From DASXHY01 sp036272195 (GTDB taxonomy: Bacteria > Verrucomicrobiota > Verrucomicrobiia > Limisphaerales > DASXHY01): a stretch of DNA of 64,000 nucleotides. The stretch spans positions 124,001 through 188,000 of the forward strand of contig DATAZE010000024.1 of NCBI GenBank assembly GCA_036272195.1, written 5' to 3'. The first letter of the stretch is position 1, and each line of letters begins with the position of its first letter. The notes below the pieces were generated by a model. That model saw only the letters and a list, made by a program, of their open reading frames with translations, searched no databases and had not been told where the DNA came from. The translations under genes and the position numbers were made by a program. Positions 44,680 to 53,111 of the stretch are shown one piece after another.

Positions 44680-45534
44680 TTTCGATCCGTCCACACCGAA
44701 GATTTCGCTGTCCAATTTTCCTTCCGCCACTCTCGTCACCGGTCCGGTCATCAGGATATCAAAATCGTTTCCAATCTCGATGGCGAGCTGGCCGCCCGGC
44801 ATGTGGACGATGATCGAGCGGTCGCAGAGGCCGAGTTTGTGCGCCACTGCCGCGGCAGCGCTGCTGCTGCTGCCGGATGCAAGCGTGTAGCCGGCGCCGC
44901 GTTCCCAAATTTCAATTTGAATATTGGCGCGGTCGAGGATTTTCAGGAATTGCACATTGGTGCGATTCGGGAAATTTGAATGAACTTCCAGGAGCGGCCC
45001 GAATCGCCTGGCCATTTCGGCGCTGATTTCCGCCAATGGCAGCACGCAATGCGGGTTGCCCACGGAGGCGGCGCAAAAAGTGAAGGTTTCGCCACCGACG
45101 GAAATTTTTTCGTTGATGACTTCGCGGCGCGGGCCGTTGACGGGAATTTCATTGCTCCAAAACGTCACGGCGCCCATCTCCACGCGAACCATTTTTCCGC
45201 TGTCAAAGACCGTGGATTTTACCACGCCGCCGGCAGTTTCGATGGCGAATTCTTTTTCACCGACGAGTTTTCGATCCCACAAATAGCGGGAGAAAATCCT
45301 CAGACCATTGCCGCTCTTTTCAGCCTGGCTGCCGTCGGGGTTATAAATGCGCAAGCCGAACGGGGCATTGGCGGACGGCAGCGGGCCGAGCAAAATTCCA
45401 TCCGACCCAACGCCGAAGTTGCGGTGACAAATCACTTTGACCTGCTCGATGGTAAGTGGCGCGGACAAATCCTTCGGGTCCATGACGAGATAATCATTGC
45501 CGAGGGCGTGATATTTCCAAAATTGCAATAGCAT
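44674..45534 (-). CDS. dapF: DapF-family epimerase homologue lacking both catalytic cysteines
   Basis: 286 residues, full length, and overall clearly DapF (KYHALGNDYLVMD, GVGSDGILLG, GNPHCVLP, ERGAGYTLA). In DapF the two-base mechanism uses Cys73 and Cys217 (H. influenzae numbering). Here the corresponding residues are Ser74 (EKSGNG, codon AGC) and Ser220 (LASGSSSS, codon TCC). His162 and Glu211 remain. By known chemistry this should strongly impair L,L- to meso-DAP racemisation, so it may act on another substrate or be a lineage variant. No other dapF lies in the window. Confidence 0.88.
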   Translation of the reverse strand: MLLQFWKYHALGNDYLVMDPKDLSAPLTIEQVKVICHRNFGVGSDGILLGPLPSANAPFGLRIYNPDGSQAEKSGNGLRIFSRYLWDRKLVGEKEFAIETAGGVVKSTVFDSGKMVRVEMGAVTFWSNEIPVNGPRREVINEKISVGGETFTFCAASVGNPHCVLPLAEISAEMARRFGPLLEVHSNFPNRTNVQFLKILDRANIQIEIWERGAGYTLASGSSSSAAAAVAHKLGLCDRSIIVHMPGGQLAIEIGNDFDILMTGPVTRVAEGKLDSEIFGVDGSKL

Positions 45535-45606
45535 TTACGATTTGCGATATACGATTTCGGCGCAACGTTAGTGGTTGTCCGGTCTATCGTAAACCGTAAA
45601 TCGCAG
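45535..45606. repeat. TTTACGATTT-type inverted repeat in the dapF-shc intergenic region
   Basis: TTTACGATTTGCGATATACG on one side and CGTAAACCGTAAATCGC on the other. It lies between divergently transcribed genes and belongs to the same family as 29722-29773. Confidence 0.5.
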
Positions 45607-45633
45607 GTCGCGCTTGGATTAAGCCTTTACAGC

Positions 45634-47700
45634 ATGGATACAGATTCGCAGAGTATTAACGTGTCTGCCGCGTTTGAAGAGAACCTTTCAGGGGGCAAGC
45701 CGCGAACCATTTCCGCGTCCGAACCCCCGCTCGATTTTGAAGCCGCCATCCGGCGGTCGCAGGATTATTTGCTCGGCGTCCAAAAGCCTGAAGGCTACTG
45801 GGTCGGCGAGTTAATAGTCGATTCCACGCTCGTTTCCGACATGGTGGCCTACCATCATTGGAACGGAAGAGTGGACCCGGAATGGCAACGTAAGGCGGTC
45901 AACCACCTCTTTTCGATGCAACTGCCGGATGGCGGCTGGAATATTTATTACGGCGGCCCGTCGGAGGTGAACGCGACCATCAAGGCCTATCTGGCGTTGA
46001 AACTCGCGGGCGTGCCCGTGACGGATCCGCGCATGTTGCGCGCGCGGGAAGTAGCGCTGAATTTCGGCGGCGTGCCGCGCATGAATACATTTTCCAAGCT
46101 GTATCTCGCGCTGCTCGGCTTGTTCCCCTGGGAATACGTGCCGACCATCCCCTGCGAGGTGCTGCTTTTGGGCAAATGGTTTCACGTGAATATTTGGGAG
46201 ATGAGCAATTGGTCGCGGGGAATGCTGGTGCCGCTCGCGATCATCAATCACTACCGTCCCACCCGTACACCAAAGAATCCCGTCACGCTGGACGAACTTT
46301 ACCCGCACGGCTTTCACGAACGCGATCTTGGGCTGCCACCGGACCCGGACAAGATTTCCTTGCGAAACTTTTTCCTGTGGCTGGATCGCCTGCACAAATT
46401 CGCCGAGTGGTTTGCGGAACACGGAATTCATCCGTTCCGCAAAACCGCGTTGAAAAAATGTGAGACGTGGATGCTCGAACGGTTCGAAGGAACGGACGGC
46501 CTCGCTGCCATTTTTCCGGCGATGTTGAATTCCCTGATTGCGCTCAAGGCTTTGGGCTATCCGGACGATCATCCGCAGGTTGTGCGCGCCGATCGGGAAT
46601 TAAAAAAGCTCGAGCACGAAACCGCGGATAGCTTGCGCATCGAGCCCTGTTTCTCCCCCGTGTGGGACACGGCCATTGTTGCGATTTGCCTGCGCGAATC
46701 AGGAATTCCGGCGGAAGATCCGCGGATGAAGAAATGCGCCGAGTGGCTGATGGACCGGGAAATCCGGTTTCGCGGCGATTGGATCCATCAAAATCCGGCG
46801 GATGTGGAACCGAGCGGCTGGGTTTTTGAATTTAATAACCAATGGAACCCCGACGTCGACGACACCGCCATGGTGTTGCTCGCACTGCGGTTGATTCCCA
46901 CCGACAACATTCCGAGACGCGACGAATGCTTCCATCGCGGCGTGAAATGGATGATGACATTCCAGTGCAAAGACGGCGGGTGGGCTTCGTTCGACAAGGA
47001 TTGCACGAAGAACATCTTGGAAAAAGTCCCCTTCGCCGATCACAACGCGATGTTGGATCCCGAATGCGCGGACATCACTGCGCGCATCCTCGAATTGCTC
47101 GGCTACGAGAACTGGAGCACAGACCACTCACAAATCGCGGACGCGTTCGAATACATTCGCAAGCAACAGGAACCCGACGGCTCATGGTACGGCCGTTGGG
47201 GAGTGAATTACATTTACGGCACGTGGCAGGTGTTGCGCGGATTGCGCGCGCTCAATATTGACATGGGCCAATCCTGGTTGCTCAAGGCGCGCGACTGGCT
47301 GGAAAGCGTCCAGCACGCCGATGGTGGTTGGGGCGAGCGTTGCAATACCTACGACGACCCGGTTTTCAAGGGCCAGGGACCCAGCACGGCCTCGCAAACG
47401 GCCTGGGCGGTAATGGGTCTGTGCGCATTTGATGATCCCCATCGTCCAAGTGTGCGCCGCGGAATCGAATATCTCGTTCGCACGCAAAACACGGACGGCT
47501 CATGGACGGAACTGGAAACGACCGGCACCGGTTTTCCCAAAGTTTTCTATCTCAAATACGATATGTATCGCAACGCCTGGCCGTTGCTGGCGCTAGCAAC
47601 CTATAAGAAAATTCTCACCCAAGCGGAAAGACCAGAGGCCAACGTGAACGGACACGCGGTTCCAATTGCGGCAATGCGCGGGGAAGTTGTTAAAGGCTGA
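45634..47700 (+). CDS. shc: Squalene-hopene cyclase
   Basis: Cyclises squalene to hopene for hopanoid membrane lipids. 688 residues from ATG 45634. The catalytic acid motif DVDDTA is at 407-412, and QW repeats (QLPDGGWNIYYGG; QEPDGSWYGRWG; QHADGGWGER; QNTDGSWTE) are spread over both alpha barrels. No squalene-synthesis (hpnCDE) gene is adjacent, so substrate supply lies elsewhere. Confidence 0.96.
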   Translation: MDTDSQSINVSAAFEENLSGGKPRTISASEPPLDFEAAIRRSQDYLLGVQKPEGYWVGELIVDSTLVSDMVAYHHWNGRVDPEWQRKAVNHLFSMQLPDGGWNIYYGGPSEVNATIKAYLALKLAGVPVTDPRMLRAREVALNFGGVPRMNTFSKLYLALLGLFPWEYVPTIPCEVLLLGKWFHVNIWEMSNWSRGMLVPLAIINHYRPTRTPKNPVTLDELYPHGFHERDLGLPPDPDKISLRNFFLWLDRLHKFAEWFAEHGIHPFRKTALKKCETWMLERFEGTDGLAAIFPAMLNSLIALKALGYPDDHPQVVRADRELKKLEHETADSLRIEPCFSPVWDTAIVAICLRESGIPAEDPRMKKCAEWLMDREIRFRGDWIHQNPADVEPSGWVFEFNNQWNPDVDDTAMVLLALRLIPTDNIPRRDECFHRGVKWMMTFQCKDGGWASFDKDCTKNILEKVPFADHNAMLDPECADITARILELLGYENWSTDHSQIADAFEYIRKQQEPDGSWYGRWGVNYIYGTWQVLRGLRALNIDMGQSWLLKARDWLESVQHADGGWGERCNTYDDPVFKGQGPSTASQTAWAVMGLCAFDDPHRPSVRRGIEYLVRTQNTDGSWTELETTGTGFPKVFYLKYDMYRNAWPLLALATYKKILTQAERPEANVNGHAVPIAAMRGEVVKG

Positions 47701-47756
47701 TTGTCGCCGAGCAATTTGAAATGCCTCATCCCGTTTTGCACGGGTCGCGTTTTTGC

Positions 47757-47786
47757 TCGTAAATCGTAAATCGTAAATCGTAAATT
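47757..47786. repeat. Tandem GTAAATC heptamer repeat
   Basis: GTAAATC in about four tandem copies between shc and pyrD, 9 nt before the pyrD start. It shares the TTTACGAT word with the inverted repeats at 29722 and 45535. Confidence 0.6.
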
Positions 47787-47794
47787 CCCCTCGC

Positions 47795-48907
47795 ATGAGT
47801 TGGTTTTATCGCACCGCCATCCGCCCTATTCTTTTCACGCAAGACGCGGAAAGCATTCATCATCGCACGATGGCGATGCTTGGCTGGGCTGGACGCAACG
47901 ACCTTGTTTGCGACGCGATGCAGTCATTTCTCGGCGCGCCGGAATTGCCAATCGAATTGTTTGGATTACGCTTTCCCAATCCGGTCGGGCTGGCGGCGGG
48001 CATGGACAAAAACGCGGAGGCCTTGCCGGCGTGGGCCGCGATGGGTTTTGGATTCACCGAACTGGGCGCGGCCACGTGGCACGCGCAACCGGGAAATCCT
48101 CAGCCGAGAATTTTTCGGGCCATTTCTGAGGAGGCGATTGTGAACCGGATGGGATTCAACAATCTCGGCGCCGAAGCGATCGCGGAGAGGCTGGTAGAAT
48201 GCAAAAAATTTGGCCGCTGGCCCAAACATCCGGTCGGCATGAACCTCGGTAAATCGAAAATCACCCCACTGGATAAAGCCGCCGAGGATTACGCGAATTC
48301 ATTTCGCGTTCTCCGTCCGCACCTGGATTTTTTTGTGGTGAATGTGAGTTCACCGAACACGCCGAATTTGCGGCAGCTTCAGGATAAGAGCGCGCTAGAT
48401 GAAATATTGGCGGCGTTGCAAGAAGTCCAAAGTGCGGGACCGACGGGATCTCAATCGCCCGTTCTCGTGAAGGTCGCGCCGGATCTTTCTTTTGAAGCGC
48501 TGGATGAAATTCTTGAACTGGTTGGCCCGCGCGGGATTGCTGGAATTGTGGCCACCAATACGACCATCTCGCGTCCACCGGCGGCGACTCCGGAGGTTCA
48601 ACGCGTCTATACAGAAACAGGCGGGTTGAGCGGCCGTCCGCTTCGCACCCGCAGCACTGAAGTCATTCGCCATCTTTATCGGCAAACGCGCGGCACACTG
48701 CCGATTATCGGCGTGGGTGGAATTTTCAACGCCGCGGACGCGTGGGAAAAAATCGCCGCCGGTGCGTCATTGGTCCAGGTTTATACAGGTCTGGTTTACG
48801 AAGGCCCCTCCATCTGCCGGGAAATTGTAGACGGATTGATTGAGTATTTGGAGGCGAAAGGACTGGCCCAATTGCGCTCCGCAGTGGGCTGCGAAGGGGA
48901 TAACTAG
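47795..48907 (+). CDS. pyrD: Dihydroorotate dehydrogenase (quinone), class 2
   Basis: A membrane-associated FMN enzyme of pyrimidine synthesis, 370 residues. The N-terminal helix SWFYRTAIRPILFTQDAE is the class 2 membrane-contact region. PVGLAAGMDKN, NVSSPNTPNLR and IGVGGI are the FMN and active-site motifs. Confidence 0.97.
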   Translation: MSWFYRTAIRPILFTQDAESIHHRTMAMLGWAGRNDLVCDAMQSFLGAPELPIELFGLRFPNPVGLAAGMDKNAEALPAWAAMGFGFTELGAATWHAQPGNPQPRIFRAISEEAIVNRMGFNNLGAEAIAERLVECKKFGRWPKHPVGMNLGKSKITPLDKAAEDYANSFRVLRPHLDFFVVNVSSPNTPNLRQLQDKSALDEILAALQEVQSAGPTGSQSPVLVKVAPDLSFEALDEILELVGPRGIAGIVATNTTISRPPAATPEVQRVYTETGGLSGRPLRTRSTEVIRHLYRQTRGTLPIIGVGGIFNAADAWEKIAAGASLVQVYTGLVYEGPSICREIVDGLIEYLEAKGLAQLRSAVGCEGDN

Positions 48908-48972
48908 ATGAAATACGGGCGAGGTTTCACCATTAAGTCGCTGAATGTCACTTAAATACAGAATTTCCTCGC

Positions 48973-49000
48973 TTGACACTGGATTTAAGAAGGTTATACG
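48973..49000 (+). promoter_or_regulatory. Sigma-70-type promoter of the HU/IHF gene
   Basis: TTGACA (48973-48978), 16-nt spacer, TATACG (48995-49000), 42 nt upstream of the ATG at 49043. Confidence 0.5.
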
Positions 49001-49042
49001 AATGTTAATCGAATCAGAACAGCCACAACTCGAATCAACATT

Positions 49043-49366
49043 ATGACCCTGACCAAGCGTGATCTGGTAACCCGCATCAGCAATGAAACGGGCCTTGTGC
49101 AGCAACAGGTACTCGATGTCGTTCAAAAGACTTTGGACTACATTGCTGAGGCGCTTTCCAAAGGCGACAAGGTGGAACTGCGCAACTTCGGCGTCTTCGA
49201 AGTCAAAATCCGCAAGGCGCGCGTAGGGCGCAATCCCAACTCACCCGCGACGGACGTGCCCATTCCGGAACGGTGCGTAGTGAAATTCAAGCCCGGTAAG
49301 GAAATGCGCGCGGAAGTCATCAAAATCGCGCCTAAGAACGCTGCCTCGCCGCCACCCAAAGTTTGA
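49043..49366 (+). CDS. HU/IHF family DNA-binding protein
   Basis: A 107-residue nucleoid protein. TLTKRDLVTRISNETGL, VELRNFGVFEVKIRKARVGR (beta arm) and VPIPERCVVKFKPGKEMR match the HU/IHF fold, with IHF-like features. A Pro/Lys-rich tail (PKNAASPPPKV) is added. It bends DNA; whether it acts as HU or IHF is not decided. Confidence 0.93.
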   Translation: MTLTKRDLVTRISNETGLVQQQVLDVVQKTLDYIAEALSKGDKVELRNFGVFEVKIRKARVGRNPNSPATDVPIPERCVVKFKPGKEMRAEVIKIAPKNAASPPPKV

Positions 49367-49511
49367 CGGCTTCATTCGTATCGCCCCGCCCGTGGTTGGC
49401 CGGATACCTGAAGTTTTCCTTCAAAAGAAAACAGAGTCGTTTCCTATCGTGAGATGTGTTTTAATTAACCTTCTCTTTTTCAGGTTCTCCTTCTACTCTC
49501 CGCGCTGATTT

Positions 49512-50756
49512 ATGGAACGACTGCCCGGTTTTCGTGATTTTTATCCTGAACCGCTTCCCCACTCGGACGTGTGGAGCGCGGACGCGCGCCAATTGATCTT
49601 CAGCAAATGGCGCGAAATGGCGCGCCGTTACGGCTTCCGCGAATACGACGGTCCGCCGCTGGAAACGCTCGAGCTTTTCACGACCAAAAGCGGCGAGGAA
49701 ATCGTGGGGCAGCTTTACAATTTCCCGGACAAAGGCGGGCGGAACATTTCGTTGCGTCCGGAAATGACCCCCACCCTCGCCCGCATGGTCGCCGCGCATG
49801 AGCGGCAATACAAAAAGCCGATCAAGTGGTTTGCCGTGCCGCAACTGTTCCGCTACGAACGCCAGCAAAAAGGCCGGCTGCGCGAACACTTTCAATTCAA
49901 CGCGGATGTCATCGGCGAAAGCGATCCGGCGGCGGATGCGGAATTGATTGCGTTGTTGATCGATTCGCTGCGCTCGTTCGGGTTGACAGCGGAGGATTTT
50001 GTCATTCGCCTCAGCAGTCGGAACGCCTGGCATGATTTCTATGAACGCGGCCAGGGCGCCAAGGATAACGAGTACGAATTTTTCCAGGTGATCGACAAAC
50101 TGGAACGTGCCGATGCCGCGGAAAGTGAAAAGAAACTCGCAGCGCTGAATTTTTCCCTGGCTGAGGTCAACCAATTCATCGAAAGCGGCGAACCCACGGC
50201 GGAGCTTAAATCCATTCTCGACAATCTCGCCGCGCGCGGCATGAGCGAATTCGTCAAGGTGGATTACCATGTGATTCGCGGTCTGGCGTATTACACGGGC
50301 GTCGTTTTCGAAGCCTTCGACCGCAAGGGCGAATTCCGCGCCATTGCCGGTGGCGGCCGTTACGACAACCTCATCAAGCTCCTCAGCAACGGCAAGGTGA
50401 ACCTCCCGGCGCTTGGGTTCGGCATGGGCGACGTCGTTTTGCTTGAACTCTTGAAGGCCCGCGGGCTGTTGCCGAAATTCGACACGAACGTGGATGTGTT
50501 CGTGCTCGTCGAGGATGAAGGATTGCGTCCACAATCGCTGAAACTGGTGCAGGAGCTTCGCGCAGGCGGATTTGCCGTGGAATATTCGCTCACTCCGGCG
50601 AAGGCGGACAAGCAATTCAAGCGCGCGCAGGAATTGAAAGCGGCCTTCACAGTGAAGCTCGACAACGATGCTTACGCCCGTATCCGCAACTCAAAGACGC
50701 GGACGGAACTCGTGGCCGGCGCGAGCGATGTAAAGAATCATTTGGCGAAGGCTTGA
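49512..50756 (+). CDS. hisS: Histidyl-tRNA synthetase
   Basis: 414 residues. Motif 1 region (PPLETLELFTTKSGEE), motif 2 (RYERQQKGRLREHFQFNADV), the histidine-specific YYTGVVFE and motif 3 AGGGRYDNLI with LGFGMG, then an anticodon-binding domain (DVFVLVEDEG onward). The intact anticodon domain and motifs favour a true synthetase over the HisZ regulator. Start ATG 49512. Confidence 0.93.
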   Translation: MERLPGFRDFYPEPLPHSDVWSADARQLIFSKWREMARRYGFREYDGPPLETLELFTTKSGEEIVGQLYNFPDKGGRNISLRPEMTPTLARMVAAHERQYKKPIKWFAVPQLFRYERQQKGRLREHFQFNADVIGESDPAADAELIALLIDSLRSFGLTAEDFVIRLSSRNAWHDFYERGQGAKDNEYEFFQVIDKLERADAAESEKKLAALNFSLAEVNQFIESGEPTAELKSILDNLAARGMSEFVKVDYHVIRGLAYYTGVVFEAFDRKGEFRAIAGGGRYDNLIKLLSNGKVNLPALGFGMGDVVLLELLKARGLLPKFDTNVDVFVLVEDEGLRPQSLKLVQELRAGGFAVEYSLTPAKADKQFKRAQELKAAFTVKLDNDAYARIRNSKTRTELVAGASDVKNHLAKA

Positions 50757-51091
50757 GAAACTTTTGCCACAGTCGCAGAGAGAGGAAACTGAAATCGGAA
50801 GGCAAAAGTCCGAACTCAGGTACGAGGCCAGATTCCACATTTCCGTTCTCTACCTTCCGGACCCACCTCTGCGTGCTCTGTGCCTCTGCGGCAAACCTCC
50901 TTTCCCAAATTTGCACAAAAAAAGTTGGTGCTAATCCGGTGAGTGCGTGATAGATTCCGGTACCGGTAGAAAACCGGTCACGGCCATGAACGGGCGCAAT
51001 CAAATCCTTCCACGGGAAAGCGCGAAGCAAACGCCGGGTGGCGCCATGCTTTTCAAGCGAGATTTGCGCCACAAACACAGGAGACAACCGC
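50757..51091. other. Non-coding spacer with repeat and hairpins
   Basis: 335 nt. TTTGCCACAGTCGCAGAG and CTCTGCGGCAAA (50762-50895) form a loose inverted repeat. Downstream is an ACCGGT-AGAAA-ACCGGT hairpin (about 50962-50978) followed by conserved-looking purine-rich sequence to 51060. It matches no riboswitch I know; it may be the leader of the CBS gene. Confidence 0.4.
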
Positions 51092-51538
51092 ATGATTCCC
51101 ACCGGCTCCATTAACGAAATCCTCGATCACAAAGGCTCAAATGTCTGGACGATTGAACCCGGCGCCACCGTTTTCGAAGCCATCCAGATGATGGCCGATA
51201 AAAACATCGGCGCGGTGCTCGTCACCGAACGGGACAAACTCATTGGCATCATTTCGGAACGCGACTATACCCGTAAAGTTGCGCTCAAAGGCAAATCCTC
51301 GAAGGAATTGCACGTGCGCGAAATCATTCCCGACCGCGTTTTCAGCGTCACGCCGCAACATACCATTGAAGAATGCATGAGGCTGATGACGGAACGCCGC
51401 GTACGGCATTTGCCGGTTCTTAACGGCGAAAAAATCGTCGGCGTCATCTCCATCGGCGACCTGGTGAACTGGATCATCAGCGCGCAAAGCACGACGATTA
51501 GCCAGTTGGAAACTTATATCACCGGCGTCCCGGGCTGA
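51092..51538 (+). CDS. CBS-domain pair protein
   Basis: A 148-residue protein made of two CBS domains: AIQMMADKNIGAVLVTERDK plus IGIISERDYTRKV, and ECMRLMTERRVRHLPVLNGE plus VGVISIGDLV. It probably binds an adenine nucleotide and senses energy state; no partner domain is attached. ATG 51092 follows an AGGAG at 51079-51083, which decides the start. Confidence 0.92.
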   Translation: MIPTGSINEILDHKGSNVWTIEPGATVFEAIQMMADKNIGAVLVTERDKLIGIISERDYTRKVALKGKSSKELHVREIIPDRVFSVTPQHTIEECMRLMTERRVRHLPVLNGEKIVGVISIGDLVNWIISAQSTTISQLETYITGVPG

Positions 51539-51540
51539 AA

Positions 51541-51891
51541 TCAGGAGCGATTGCGCGTCAGCATCACCGAGACGTAGCGCGCCTGCGGAATGGGGAATTT
51601 CTTGACCTCCACGGTCACGGTTTCGGGTCGAAACTTCACGATGATGAAGTCAGCGATATTCGCCACCAGTTTTTCCAGCAATTTCCAATTGCGGCCCTGG
51701 CCGTATTTCAACAACTCCTGCGCGATGTCGAAATAATTGATGGTCTTTTCGAGACGATCGCTGAGCGAGGCGGTCGAAAAGTCCACGTCCATTTCAACGG
51801 TAACAAGCAGGCGCTGCGACTTGGCGCGTTCCTCATCGGTCACACCCACCTGGTAGAATACTTCAAGATCGACAATGCTGATTCGAGACAT
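51541..51891 (-). CDS. folB: Dihydroneopterin aldolase
   Basis: Cleaves dihydroneopterin to 6-hydroxymethyl-dihydropterin, the substrate of FolK. 116 residues; VGVTDEERAKSQ (catalytic Glu region) and VEVKKFPIPQA (catalytic Lys) are conserved. Its ATG lies 2 nt after the stop codon of the HAD-Nudix gene, so the two are translationally coupled. Confidence 0.93.
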   Translation of the reverse strand: MSRISIVDLEVFYQVGVTDEERAKSQRLLVTVEMDVDFSTASLSDRLEKTINYFDIAQELLKYGQGRNWKLLEKLVANIADFIIVKFRPETVTVEVKKFPIPQARYVSVMLTRNRS

Positions 51892-51893
51892 GG

Positions 51894-52973
51894 TTAGTTT
51901 TTCGCCGTCCGTTTTCCCTGGACGGCTTGCAATAGTTTCCGTGTTGGTTGATTGATTTCCATTTGGAGCGCTGCCTCCATCGTGACCCAGCGAAATTCGC
52001 GCGCCTCCTCATTCAAGCGCACGCGTGGTTCACCTTGGCAACGGCAGGTGTAGTTGAGCAGGAGAAAATGCGCGTCGCGGTAAAACTCCTTCGAATGAAT
52101 GCAGTCCTGCACGAGAACAAACTGGATGTCTTCGACCTCCAGGTCTGTTTCCTCCTTAATCTCGCGGCGTAACGCGTCCTCTGAAGGCTCGCCCCATTTT
52201 ATTTTTCCGCCCGGGATGCCCCAGAGATCAGACCATTTGTGAGTGCGAATCATCAGCACCTCGCCGGCGGAATTGAAAATCAACGCGCCGACTGTGGAAA
52301 TAGGCGGATGAGTTTCCTCGACCTGTTTGGCGTCTGGTTTAAGATTCAGCCCATTTTGCTCAAGGATCTGCCGCAATTCGCCCAGGTGCTCGACAATGAG
52401 CTCCGGCTTTGCCGCGCGCAATTGCGTCAGTGTGTTATAACCGGTCAGCACCGCGCACGAATGCACTCCTCCGTGACGCGCAGTCTCGATGTCGTGCTGC
52501 ATATCGCCGATGAAAAGCGTTTCGTCGGGCTTCAATTTATTTTCAGCGAGGATGTCGTGGATTCTTTTCTGTTTGTCCCAGACGCCGAGATAGGGTTTAT
52601 CGAGATATTTTCCAAAACCGGTCACGGCAGCCTGCACGGCAAAATGATCCTCATGCACGGCGCTCAAGAGAAAGGTGCGAAGTTTGTGCTCGCGGCAGAA
52701 TTCAAGGAACTGGCGTGCGTGCGGAAGTTCGCAGACTGAATCCTGTGCCTGTTTGAACTCGCTGTGAAACCAGGTCTCCAACTGCGGCAGCGGCACGTGC
52801 GGCGTGTGTTTATCGTAAAACGAGGTGAACGGGAGGCAAAACTCCGCGCGAAATTGTTCGAGCGACATTTCCGCGCGCTCCGATTGCGCCAAAACATAAT
52901 TCGTGGCCTTCCACACGGCCGGCAAATCATCCACGAGCGTCCCGGACCAATCGAAGATAATATTCCGAATCAC
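51894..52973 (-). CDS. HAD phosphatase-Nudix hydrolase fusion, upstream of folB
   Basis: 359 residues from GTG 52973. The N-terminal half (1-215) is a HAD hydrolase: motif I IIFDWSGTLVDD, motif II FLLSAVHE, motif IV FIGDMQHDIETA. The C-terminal half (about 225-350) is a Nudix domain with GGKIKWGEPSEDALRREIKE followed by ETDLEV; the usual Gly near the end of the box is Asp. Folate synthesis needs a Nudix pyrophosphatase (dihydroneopterin triphosphate to monophosphate) and then a phosphatase, just before FolB. The fusion next to folB suggests both steps on one chain. This is inference; either domain may have another substrate. Confidence 0.85.
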   Translation of the reverse strand: MIRNIIFDWSGTLVDDLPAVWKATNYVLAQSERAEMSLEQFRAEFCLPFTSFYDKHTPHVPLPQLETWFHSEFKQAQDSVCELPHARQFLEFCREHKLRTFLLSAVHEDHFAVQAAVTGFGKYLDKPYLGVWDKQKRIHDILAENKLKPDETLFIGDMQHDIETARHGGVHSCAVLTGYNTLTQLRAAKPELIVEHLGELRQILEQNGLNLKPDAKQVEETHPPISTVGALIFNSAGEVLMIRTHKWSDLWGIPGGKIKWGEPSEDALRREIKEETDLEVEDIQFVLVQDCIHSKEFYRDAHFLLLNYTCRCQGEPRVRLNEEAREFRWVTMEAALQMEINQPTRKLLQAVQGKRTAKN

Positions 52974-53035
52974 GCCGCAAATTAACCGTCGTCAGGCAAA
53001 GACACAAAGCAAACTTTTTAGGCTGCGTTAAACTC

Positions 53036-53098
53036 AGTAGCGGCCGGACGTCTCGCCCGTGCGAACCGAAACGCACGGGCAAGATGCCCGTGCCACTA
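53036..53098. repeat. Intergenic inverted repeat, GGCACGGGCGTCT family
   Basis: Inner stem GCCCGTGCG / CGCACGGGC with outer arms AGTAGCGGCCGGACGTCTC and AAGATGCCCGTGCCACTA. It lies between the HAD-Nudix gene and the ligase gene, 14 nt after the ligase stop codon. Confidence 0.7.
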
Positions 53099-53111
53099 GG
53101 TTCACGTCCGA

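Noticed and set aside
47757..47786. Tandem 7-bp repeats as a possible CRISPR
   Set aside because: The units are too short, have no spacers and no cas gene is present.
49461..50615. A 384-codon minus-strand frame opposite hisS
   Set aside because: The plus strand encodes all class II synthetase motifs in order; the minus frame has no domains.
50925..50960. GGTGCTAATCCGG as a cobalamin riboswitch box
   Set aside because: Only a few box positions match; the rest of the aptamer core is absent, and the downstream gene is not a B12 gene.
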